Source of the DNA: Pelagophyceae sp. CCMP2097
Taxonomy: Eukaryota > Sar > Pelagophyceae
DNA: 15,721 nt
Direction: 5' to 3'
Assembly: GCA_026770575.1 (NCBI GenBank)
Contig: MU657604.1
Span: 1-15,721 of the forward strand
Shown here: piece by piece, positions 1-8,295 of the stretch
How positions within the stretch are numbered: position 1 is the first letter of the stretch
Layout of the letters: each line of letters begins with the position of its first letter
Notes under the pieces: model-generated
Databases searched by the model: none
What the model saw: only the letters and a program-made list of their open reading frames with translations
What the model was told of the DNA's origin: nothing
Made by a program: the position numbers and the translations under genes

Positions 1-264
1 GGAGATGTCGTCGGGCAAGGGCGCTTGCGCCGCCCCGGTCGGCGCGCTCTCGCCAGCCTCGACGATGGACATGGGCAAGGGCGCTTGCGCCGCCCCGGTC
101 GGCGCGCTCCCGACGGACATGGACGCCACCCGGGGAGAAGACGCCAAGGGCGCTTGCGCCGCCACCGTTCTGAAGACTTCAGCCAGCCAAGGTTTAAAGG
201 CTGGGACGACGGCGAGAGAGAGGAAACGTCCTCCCGCATCTCCGAGGAACACTTTACCCGGTAA
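1..264 (+). other. Possible 3' end of an upstream gene with tandem repeats
   Basis: I do not recognise a protein here. A 37-base block (13-49) recurs exactly at 73-109, and a shorter core of it recurs at 145-163. In one frame the repeats read KGACAAPVGAL; in another they give an Arg/Gly-rich peptide that continues to a TAA at 262-264. Which frame is used, if any, cannot be decided because the window opens inside the region. The next recognisable gene starts at about 461, so any coding use here belongs to a gene entering from the left. A low-complexity C-terminal tail is the simplest reading; a non-coding minisatellite is the alternative. Confidence 0.3.
13..163 (+). repeat. 60-base-period direct repeat, two full copies and one partial
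   Basis: The blocks at 13-49 and 73-109 are identical over 37 bases, and the core at 145-163 is a third, partial copy. The spacing is 60 bases between the first two copies and about 72 to the third. Both are multiples of three, so the repeated peptide stays in frame, which slightly favours a coding repeat. Confidence 0.75.
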
Positions 265-460
265 AGAAGAATACCCTTCGATACCCTACGGTAATTCCAC
301 CCCTATAAATCGGGGGGTCTCGACTTTCAGCGACACCGCTCGACGGGTGCGGCCGAGGGAACGGAGGTTGGGTCTCGGCGAACCCGTCGTGGGGTGGGGT
401 GGGGCGGCCCCGCTGCCGCGTCGTGGCTCGCCGCACCGCAGCATCCCGGCCGTGGGCTCG

Positions 461-1711
461 ATGGTGCGGCGCCCCGCGCCGTTAAGCGCCGGCGCGTGCG
501 TTTGCGCGTCCCGGACGGCGGCGCGTAGGACGGCGCGTACTTCGTCGGGCGGCGCGAGGTGCTGGCGTGGCTGAACGCGACGCTGGCGCTGGCGCTGGAG
601 CGCGTCGAGGACTCGGCGTCCGGCGCGGCGGCGTGCCAACTCACCGACATGCTCTTCCCGGGCACGGTGGCCATGCAGCGCGTCGACTGGGCCGCGCGAT
701 CCGAGGCCGCCATGGTCGGCAACTACAAGCTCCTGCAGCAGGCCTGGCGACGGGCGAGAATCGACAAGGTCATGGACGTGCCGCGCCTCGTCAGAGCCAA
801 GCACGCAGACAACTTGGAGTTCATGCAGTGGTTCAAGGCCTTCTTCGAGGACCACGCGCCCGTCGACGGCTACGACGCCGCCGCCGCGCGGACAAAGGCA
901 GCGCCCGCGCAAAGGATACCGCGCGCGGCCGCCACGCCGCGGCCGGGCCCGCGGGACCGGCGACCGGCGACCGCGCCGACGACGGCGACAGGTGCGTCGC
1001 GCCGGGGTGGGCGCGCCTCCGGCCCGTGCCCCGAGCGTTCCTTTGCGCAACGAACCTCGCTCCGGCGCACAGAGCAGCCGCCGCCGACGCCGCCTCCGAA
1101 GCGAACCGAGCGCCGCCTCTTCGAGCCACTGCGAGTTGCCTGCCTGCCCGTTGCACCGTCGGACCTCGAACCGGCAGCTTGCGACGCGGCCCGGCGCAGG
1201 GTCTCCAAAGCGGCGGCTCGGCGGCCCGCGGGGCCGGAGCAGGGCACGGCTCGCGCGGACGCGGCTCGGCGGTGCGCGCGTCTCGCAGTCGAATTGGCTC
1301 GGCGCTGCGCGAGGGTCGCGGGGCGACGGTTCGACGCTAGGCTCGTGGAACTCGAGTCCGAGCGCGCCGAGGCCGCCGACCATGCGTCCGCCATCGAGGC
1401 CGAGCGCGACTTTTACTTCCACAAGCTGCGCCTCGTCGAGCGCACGCTGCAGGAGCGCGCGGCCAGGTGCGCCCGCGGCGCGGCCGGTTCGACGGCGCAG
1501 CCCCGACGCGCGCGCGCAGCGCCACGGTGCAAGAGCTGGCGGACCAGCTCTTCGCCGTGCTCTACGGGGCGAGCGCCGGCGCGGCCGCGAGCGGCGACTT
1601 CGCCGGGCCGCTCGCCGTGCGTGGCCCCTTGTCTGTCGCAGCGCTGGGCAAGACCGTCTGGTCTAGGCCGTGCCCGAGGAGAGCGCGGTCGAGCTCGGGG
1701 CAACCCTGTGA
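461..1711 (+). CDS. EB1: EB1-type microtubule plus-end-tracking protein (MAPRE family)
   Basis: EB1 binds growing microtubule plus ends through an N-terminal calponin-homology (CH) domain and dimerises through a C-terminal EBH coiled coil. My model is four exons: 461-463, 529-1466, 1520-1616 and 1667-1711 (360 aa). The CH domain is clear (residues about 5-120): AYFVGRREVLAWLN, then CQLTDMLFPG, and NLEFMQWFKAFFEDH. The EBH signature AERDFYFHKLR starts near residue 291 and continues across the second intron as VQELADQLFAVLYG. The first coding exon is only the ATG; splicing to 529 gives MDGAYFVGR, matching the plant EB1 start MDSAYFVGR. The last intron (1617-1666) yields an acidic tail, VPEESAVELG; without it the frame runs to 1730. 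The linker at about 900-1340 is low complexity and may hold one more intron (992-1072, in frame). No C-terminal EEY/F motif is seen. Confidence 0.85.
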
Positions 1712-1963
1712 GGCCCGCGCGCCCTCGTAACATGTGTAAGCCCTCTGTATCTCGGGCTTCGGTTCCCGAGTCGACGTCTGTTGGGTCACGTGCAATCGCC
1801 TATCTGTCTCCTCTCTCGCCAATTTTTGTGTGCTCTAACGAGGGAAGCGCGGACTTCCAGCGAGCCTCGCGACCCAGCGACCGCCGCGCCCGCCGCTTAC
1901 CTGGCCCGTCGAGTCGCCCGGAGCCGCCTCCGCTTTCGGTGACTTTTCACGGGGCCGGTGACT
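1712..1963. other. Intergenic spacer EB1-ADSS
   Basis: Non-coding spacer between two genes on the same strand. It holds a perfect 6-base inverted repeat (1751-1756 with 1765-1770, 8-base loop) just after the EB1 stop, which could be a 3' UTR hairpin. It also holds a CACGTG palindrome (E/G-box-like) in the tract near 1785-1791. The sequence is less GC-rich than its flanks. No TATA box or poly(A) signal is convincing. Confidence 0.35.
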
Positions 1964-3491
1964 ATGGAGTACCTTGCGTCCGTCCTCGGGCCGAAGAAGG
2001 ACCTCAGCGGCGCCGAGAGCCAGGTCACCGTCATCCTCGGCGCGCAGTGGGGCGATGAGGGCAAGGGTAAGCTCGTCGACCTCCTCGCGGGCAACGTCCA
2101 GATCGTGGCGCGATTCAACGGTGCGCCGAGACCGCGGTCCCTTTTTCACGCCCGCGCCGCGCGGGCGGCCGGCCGGAGGGCGCCCCCGGGCCGGGCGCGT
2201 CGGGGGCTGCGGGGCCGGGGGGCTTAGAAACTGCGCCGGCGCGCACTTATAGTGGAGGGGTCTCGCGGCGCCGCGCGCTTGCCTTTCTGACGTGCGCGAC
2301 CTTGCAGGCGGCGCGAACGCGGGCCACACGCTCGAGGTGGACGGCAAGAAATTCGCCTTCCACCTGCTGCCTTGCGGCATGCTGCGCAAGGGTTGCAAGA
2401 ACGTGATTGGCAACGGCGTGGTCGTGCACCTCCCTTCGCTGCTCTCCGAGCTGGCGTCGCTCGAGGACCCGGCGGCGCTGGGCCGCCTCGTCATCTCGAG
2501 CCGCGCGCACGTGCTGCTGGACTCGCACCAGCGCATCGACGGCGACTTGGAGGCGGAGAAAGAGGGAAAAGCCCTCGGGACGACCAAGCGCGGCATCGGG
2601 CCGTGCTACGCCAGCAAGGCGAACCGCAACGGCCTGCGCTTCGCCGACCTCGTCGGCGACCCGGCCGCCCTCGTCGCCAAGCTCGACGCCCTGCGCAAGT
2701 TCCAGTCGATTCACTACGTGGGCGCGTCCACTTGGCCCGTGACGGAAGACGACGCCGAGCTCGTGGCGCTGCGCGCGGCGACGGAGATCCTGCGCGGCTG
2801 CGTCGTGGACACGGTGACGTACGTGCACGACGCCCTGGACCGCGGCGAGCGCGTCCTGGCCGAGGGCGCCAACGCGGCGTTGCTGGACCCGGACTTTGGG
2901 ACGTACCCGTTCGTGACGTCTTCGTCCACCACGGCGGGCGGCGTCTGCACGGGCCTGGGCGTGGCGCCGCGCCGCGTGGACTGCGTCGTCGGCGTCGTCA
3001 AGGCGTACTTGACGCGCGTCGGCGCGGGGCCGTTTCCGACGGAGCTCTTCGATAAAGACGGCGAGTTCCTCCAAGTCCAGGGCCGCGAGTTCGGCACGAC
3101 GACGGGCCGCACGCGCCGCTGCGGCTGGCTCGACGCCCAGATGGTCCGCTACTCGGACGCTTTGAACGGCTACTCCTCCATCAACCTGACGAAGCTGGAC
3201 GTGCTCACGGGCCTGGCCAAGCTCAAAATCGCAACCGCCTACGTCGTCGACGGCGCGCGGCTGCCCAAGCGCTACATGCCCGCCGACCTCGACGAGCTGG
3301 CCAAGGTCACCGTCGAGTACCAAGAGTACCCGGGCTGGGTGGAGGACATCTCCAAGGTGTCGCGCTTCGAGGACCTCCCCGCAAACGCGCAAGGCTACAT
3401 CCGCGCCATCGAGGAGCACTGCGGCGTGCCCGTCTCCTGGGTCGGCACCGGGCCCGGCCGCGACGACATGTTCCTCATGCCGGGCCTCTAG
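1964..3491 (+). CDS. ADSS: Adenylosuccinate synthetase
   Basis: ADSS catalyses IMP + aspartate + GTP to adenylosuccinate, the first committed step of AMP synthesis. There are two exons, 1964-2120 and 2308-3491, with a 187-base intron (GTGCGC...GCAG, phase 1). The joined protein is 446 aa, close to the family length. Motifs in order: GDEGKGK (30-36, phosphate loop with the catalytic Asp), NAGHT (56-60, catalytic His), GTTKRGIGP (143-151), EGANAALLD (238-246), [11 protein letters not shown] (288-298), [12 protein letters not shown] (317-328) and TKLD (347-350, guanine recognition). EGANAALLD and the following TYPFVTSS are the eukaryotic form (bacteria have EGAQ). The ATG at 1964 is the first in frame after the spacer. 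The short N-terminus shows no targeting signal, so the cytosol is likely. Confidence 0.97.
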
Positions 3492-3772
3492 ACCGCCGCC
3501 AGAACGCGGCCGCACCACCGCGGACGCCCACCGAAGCGCAAAGCGTCCAACCCCGCCGAACGCCGGCGGTCCACGCCCCGCGGAGACACCAGAGGCACCC
3601 CGTACGGGACGACGCCCGTGTGTGAGCGTAACAGAAAAGTGCCGCCCGCAGAAGCTGCCTCGGCCCGAGCGCTTGCTAACCTCCACGCGTCAATCGCCGA
3701 GTGACCCGAGGCGCCCGCGCACACTCGGCACCTGACAGCCGAGCCCCCTCGCAGCGCGGCGCGCGCGGTCCG
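3492..3772. other. Intergenic spacer ADSS-DnaJ
   Basis: This spacer of 281 bases holds the ADSS 3' UTR and the promoter and leader of the DnaJ gene. It has no open frame with protein-like features. I see no TATA box, long repeat or hairpin that stands out. Confidence 0.4.
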
Positions 3773-5439
3773 ATGACCATGCTGCTGAGATGCGCGACGC
3801 CGATGCTGCTCCTGGCCGAAGTCGCGTGCGGCCGCGGCGTCTGCGGTTAAGCCGCGAGAGCTGCGGGCTTTTCACGCTCCGCCGAGGCGTGCGGCGCCGC
3901 CGGGCCGCGGCGCGCGCCGGGCCCGCGGTTTCGTCGCCCGGGGGCGTGGCCGGGAGCGTGCTTTGGCGGCCGCGCGGCGAATGTCCCTCGCAGGCGCGCG
4001 CAGTTCCAATTCGAGATCCCTGCCGGCATGTTCGAACAGATGCACGGCATGCCGCAGGGCGGCCGGTCGCGCGGCGCGCCGCGCGAGACGTTGCCGCAGG
4101 GCATTGACGAGGCCTTCAACTGGCTCAAGGTGCGCCGCCGCCCCGCCGCTGCCGCCGCCACACGCCGCACGCGTAGGCGACAAACTGGAACTGGAACGAT
4201 TGGCGCGAGGTGCGCTTCGGTGCGGACGGCCGCTTCGAGGCCCCGACGCCGGACTGCGAGCGCGGCCAGTGCCGGTGGTCGACAGACAAGAATACTGTCT
4301 ACATCCGCTGGGGCGACTCGGGTCTCCACAAAGTCAAGGCCAACGCCATGGTGGCGGCGGCGGGCACCACGCTCAAGGGCAAGCGCCTGCAGGATGGTGA
4401 GAAGTGCAGTGCGGCGTTCCTGTCTAAGGACGAGCGCGACGAGGATTTGGATCTGTACGAGGTCCTGGGCCTCGACGACGAGGTCGAGCAAAAGGGCGTC
4501 AAGCAGGCTTATCGACGGCTCTCGCTCAAGTACCACCCGGACAAGTGCGCGGGCATGGCCACCGTCCAGGTCGGCGACGTTGCGGAAGAGGTGGAGTGCT
4601 CGAAGATGATGAATCGCGTGAACCTGGCTTACGAGGTCCTCGGCGACGAAGACAAGCGCATTCTTTACGACACGGGAGGCCTGGAGAGCGTCAAGGAGGG
4701 CATCGAGGAGGACTCGGGCGGCGGCATGGACCCATTTAGCATGCTCTTCGGCGGCGGCGGGCCGCGGAAGCGCAGCAAGAAGGGGCCCGACGCGCGAGTC
4801 GAGCTGGTGGTGACTCTGGATGATATGTACCTCGGCAACGTCGTCGACGCGACCATCTCGCGGCGCGTCGTCTGCCGCAAGTGCGCCGGCCGAATCGACG
4901 GCAAGTGCGCCGCCTGCGGCCGCTGCCCCAACGAGGTGAAGACGGTCCAGCGCGAGATGCGCCCGGGCATGGTCGTCCAGCAGCAAGAAGAGGTGGCCTC
5001 CAAGGAAAAGTGCAAGAGCGAGGAGACGACTTTGAAGGCACACGTTGAGCAGGGCATGGCCGCCGGCGCGGAGGTCAAGTTCCCCCGAATGTCGGAGCAG
5101 CTGCCCGGCCAGATCCCGGGCGACGTCGTCGTGCTCTTAAAACAGGCGCCGCACGCGCGCTTCACGCGCAAGGGTCAGGACCTGCACATGGACATGGTCA
5201 TCACTCTCAAGGAGGCCCTCCTGGGCTTCTCCAAGACGTTTGACCATTTAGATGGGCGCAAGGTGACAGTGTCGGCGGACCGCGTCACAAAACCCGCAGA
5301 GGTGCAGCGCGTCCAGGGAGAGGGCATGCCCGTGCACAACTTCCCCTCGGAGCACGGCGACCTCTTCGTCAAGTTCCAGTTCAAGATGCCAAACGAACTC
5401 ACGGCGGCCCAAAAGGACGCCGTCGCAAGCCTCTTCTAG
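3773..5439 (+). CDS. ER-luminal DnaJ co-chaperone, ERdj3/DNAJB11-like, with an extra N-terminal domain
   Basis: J-proteins stimulate Hsp70 ATPase; the ERdj3 type acts with BiP in the ER lumen. There are three exons: 3773-3825, 3994-4129 and 4177-5439 (483 aa, phases agree). Splicing exon 1 to exon 2 creates a signal peptide, MTMLLRCATPMLLLAEVARA, with an AxA-type cleavage site. Residues about 60-115 form a Trp-rich module (NWNWNDWREVRF, DGRFEAPTPDC, WGDSGLH) not found in standard ERdj3. The J domain is at about 155-228 with HPD at 183-185; it carries a short insertion before the last helix. A GGGMDPFSMLFGGGG linker follows. The substrate-binding region has only a reduced zinc-finger-like Cys cluster (CRKC 296-299, CAAC 307-310, C313, C342), as in ERdj3. 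The C-terminus ends VASLF with no KDEL/HDEL retention signal. Confidence 0.9.
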
Positions 5440-5637
5440 CCGCAACGCGGACACGTAGGCCAGGAGCACCCCCTCGCCGTTGGAATCACGGACGCCGATA
5501 CATCTTTATGAAGCACCGTGCGCCCTGCCTCGGGCGCCTCTCCCACGCTCGCGTTTCGGGGTCCAGGCCCGGGGCTCGATCGACTGTGGACGAGTCGGAT
5601 TTTTAAGGCCGCCGGTCGCTATGAGTATCGGGCGGGC
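5440..5637. other. Convergent 3' spacer between the DnaJ and transporter genes
   Basis: The stop codons of the two genes face each other across 198 bases, so both 3' UTRs must fit here or overlap. I see no clear AATAAA signal and no gene. A short T-run at about 5600-5604 is the only low-GC patch. Confidence 0.4.
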
Positions 5638-6518
5638 TCAGTCGACGAGGCCGGCGTCGGCGTCTCTGGCCCGCGCGAGGAGGGGGTGCGGCGGGGACTG
5701 CCGCCGGGGTCTGCGCGGCGTTTGTGGTCTGTCTGCGTTTGCCGGCCGCGTGTCTCGCCAGACGATGCCGACAAAACCCGCGACGACGAAGAGCGCGCCG
5801 AGGAGCGCGAGGGGCTTGGGCTGCTTGCCGTTGACGAGGGCGTCGGCGGCAAATGCGACGGGGATGGTGAGCGAGAGGCCCAACGTCGCCGCCGTCGGCG
5901 AGGTGAGCATGACCGCGCGCGCCCAGAGCCAGTCGGAGAGCACGTTGTCAAACAGCCCCTTTGCTATCACGAGGCCGGCGATCTTGGGGTTTCGGAAGAT
6001 GCCGCGGCCGCACTTTTGCGTCGCGGCGCAGTACGCGCCCAGGGGCGCGGCGAAGAAGACGGCGTTGGCAGCGCCCATGCACCCCAAAAGTTTGGACACG
6101 TCCTCCGGGTCGGCCACGCGCAGCGTCGCCGTGTAGAGGCCGTACGACGCCGCGGAGACGAGCGCGGCGCCGTCGCCGACGACGCTGCGCTGCTTCGCAT
6201 CGCCGGGGTCTTCGTCGGCCAGCGCCACGAGCGTCGACCCGGCGATGCACGCCAGCGCGGCGACGACCTTGGCTAGCGACAGCTCCTCGACGCCCAGTAA
6301 GACGGCGACGGCCAAAGTGAACGCGCTGCTCGTCGAGGCCAAGATGGTGCTCGACGAGACGGACGTCTCCGCGAGCGAGACGTTGTACGACGCTTGTGCG
6401 AGGATCCACATGGGAGACAGGACGACGGCCGCGCGCAGCGTGTGCCCGGCGAGGCAGCGCGCGCAGCGCGCGCCCAGCGGTGGCGCGCCGGGCGCGCGCT
6501 GCGGCGATACCAGGGTTT

Positions 6519-6550
<32 letters not shown>

Positions 6551-6813
6551 GGGCCCGCCTCGCCGCGCGCGCAGAGCCGCGCGAGCGAGTCGTCGCCGTC
6601 GCGACCCTCGCGGTGCGGCCGCGTTTGCTTGGCGTCGCAGGCGTAGCGGAGCAGGAAGCCCATGAACATGCTGTTACAGATGTAAGTCAGCACGTACGCA
6701 TCGACGCCCTCGCCTTCAATATCCTGGACGACAAACGAGGCCGCCGACCAGATGACGGAGACGAGGACGATCAGCAAAACGCCAAAGGCGTACGACGAAG
6801 AAGCGGGCACCAT
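5638..6813 (-). CDS. EamA-type drug/metabolite transporter, SLC35F5/YML018C-like
   Basis: This is a multi-pass membrane protein of the drug/metabolite transporter superfamily (EamA repeats); the substrate cannot be told from sequence. It is a single exon of 391 aa. The ATG at 6813 precedes the first helix (GVLLIVLVSVIWSAASFVVQ, residues 11-30). A cytosol-like loop at about 60-125 contains an acidic (DG)n run at 90-98. The family core follows: SLAETSVSSSTILASTSSAFTL (146-167), then EELSLAKVVAALACIAGSTLVAL, GDGAALVSAASYGLYT (213-228), and late helices around 246-262, 278-296, 305-325 and 335-352. The frame is open further upstream to 7236 but looks non-coding and would overlap METTL5. The start at 6813 leaves a 225-base divergent promoter shared with METTL5. 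Confidence 0.85.
6520..6549 (+). repeat. (GTCGCC)5 hexanucleotide repeat
   Basis: Five perfect tandem copies of GTCGCC lie inside the transporter gene. On the coding strand they read GGCGAC and encode the alternating Gly-Asp run at about residues 90-98, in the long loop between early helices. Changes by whole units would lengthen or shorten the acidic loop without breaking the frame. Confidence 0.95.
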
Positions 6814-7038
6814 CCACGCGCAGCGCACCTCCCTTTTGCCAAGGAACGCAGTCGGCAAATACTGGTGAGAGCGCACCGGAAGCGCCTCGGAGACCGGCCT
6901 CCGAAACGCCGGCACCGACGAGGCCCTTGTCGACGGCTCTTTGGTTCCAAACGAGCCACACCGCCGCGACGCGTCCCCCTCAGTGTCGCTAAATCTTTTT
7001 TTAGCCCCCAGCTGCCAGGGGAACAGGACGACCTTGTC
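6814..7038. promoter_or_regulatory. Divergent (bidirectional) promoter region
   Basis: The spacer between the outward-pointing transporter (start 6813, minus) and METTL5 (start 7039, plus) is 225 bases. Promoters and 5' UTRs of both must lie here. A T-rich tract near 6988-6999 stands out in otherwise GC-rich DNA. No TATA box is evident. The assignment rests on gene orientation only. Confidence 0.5.
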
Positions 7039-8250
7039 ATGGCGAACTTTGCGTGCACGGGCATGCGGCTCTGGGTGAGTTTCCGGTGGCCGACGCGACG
7101 ACGCGACACCGCGTCTAGGAGCTGGAGCAGGCCCTGGAGGACCTCGACGGCTTTGATTCGGCGACTGCAAAGTATGAGCTCGAACAGTACTCGACCTCTG
7201 CGCACCTCGCGGCGCACCTCGTCCACGCAGCCGCATCCAGCTTCGGCGACATCTCGGGCCAGACCATCCTCGACCTCGGCTGCGGCACTGGCATCCTCAG
7301 CTTAGCATGCGCCTACGCCGGCGCCGCCAGCGTGAGCAGGCCCGACCGATACGTTCGATGGAAGACGCCCGCGCCAGGTCCTCAGCATCGACGTCGACGC
7401 CGACGCCCTCGATGTCGCGCGACACAACCTCGTACGTCCACCCGGAGCGCCGCAGTCGCCATCGCTGTCGCGCGCCTGCGTTGCCGAGTCCGCGCTAGGC
7501 CATCGTCGAAGAGGCGCTCGACGGCGTGCGTCCGCCGTCCTCGCATTGCAGAGGCACATCTCGCAAGGCTCGTGGACGTAGGACTGCTGCCCCGTCGAGC
7601 TGGTCCACGCGGACGTGACGAGGCTCCCGCTGCGGGCGCTGCTGGACAGCGCCAAGCCGCAGACCTGCGTGATGAACCCGCCGTGCGTCCGTCTCGCGCC
7701 GGCGAGGCTCCGACGCTGTGCGGCAGGTTCGGCACGCGGCGCAAGGGCATCGACGCGCTCTTTGTTCAGACGGCCATCAAGCTTGTCTCCGGGGCAGTCT
7801 ACTCGCTCCACAAGACGTCGACACGCGCCTTCTTCCTCGAGCGCGCCCCGTCGTGGGGAGCGAGCGCGACGGTGGTCCCAAGCCGCGTCGAAGAAGACGG
7901 GCCGACGAGACGCCGTTGACGGCCGCCGCAGCCACAACAGACGCAGAGTCGCACTGTTGTAGGTCGCTCAGCTCAAGTTCGACCTCCCGAAGATGTACGC
8001 CTTCCACGACAAATCGTCCGCCGACATCCACGTCGACCTCATCCGCTTCCAGGTCGGCGACACTTCGCCCGCGCCGCAGCGCGCCTTCCCGCAGCCGGAG
8101 GGCTCGGATATCGAGCGACGACGGCGAGAAAGGACCGCGGCGAGGCACGCAAACGGCAGCAACACAAACGGCAAAGGCCGCGGCGCCGCGGGGGGGAAGG
8201 GGCGCGGCGCCGGACCCGCCAAGAAAGGAGGCCGCGGCTCGAAGAAGTGA
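7039..8250 (+). CDS. METTL5: METTL5-type 18S rRNA N6-adenosine methyltransferase
   Basis: METTL5, with TRMT112, makes the m6A in the 18S rRNA decoding region. There are seven exons: 7039-7074, 7119-7331, 7378-7431, 7499-7525, 7582-7682, 7727-7874 and 7963-8250 (288 aa). The assembled protein follows the family closely: RLWELEQALEDLDGF, LEQYSTSAHLAAHL, the SAM motif LDLGCGTG (63-70), the acidic ribose-binding segment IDVDADALDVARHN, catalytic NPPF (142-145, rebuilt across intron 5), AVYSLHKTSTR, then AQLKFDLPKMYAFH and IHVDLIRFQV. Exon 4 encodes only nine residues. The donor of intron 6 is uncertain (7872-7887); 7875 gives a gap-free match to human METTL5. The first ATG (7039) was chosen; an in-frame ATG at 7063 also fits. 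Residues about 250-288 form a Gly/Arg/Lys tail (GKGRG, GGRGSKK) beyond the usual end. Confidence 0.93.
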
Positions 8251-8295
8251 GCACACCCCAAAGGCGACGACGACAGGCCACAAATAAGTTTGCTC
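8251..8295. other. 45-base convergent spacer
   Basis: Only 45 bases separate the METTL5 stop from the stop of the minus-strand membrane protein gene. The two 3' UTRs almost certainly overlap as antisense RNA, unless both are extremely short. No hairpin or A-rich signal is clear. Confidence 0.6.

Noticed and set aside
304..310. TATAAAT box as the EB1 promoter
   Set aside because: The match is good and lies about 155 bases before the EB1 ATG, but a single 7-base motif without a mapped start site is too weak to list as a feature.
286..1422. Long minus-strand open frame opposite the EB1 gene
   Set aside because: Shadow frame of GC-rich coding DNA. It is Arg/Pro/Gly-rich with no domain, while the plus strand encodes clear CH and EBH domains.
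2247..3686. Minus-strand open frame of 479 codons opposite ADSS
   Set aside because: Covers the fully conserved ADSS exon in antisense; its composition is an artefact of GC-rich third positions.
3847..5043. Minus-strand open frame of 398 codons opposite the DnaJ gene
   Set aside because: His/Leu/Arg-rich antisense shadow of the J domain and C-terminal domain, with no motif.
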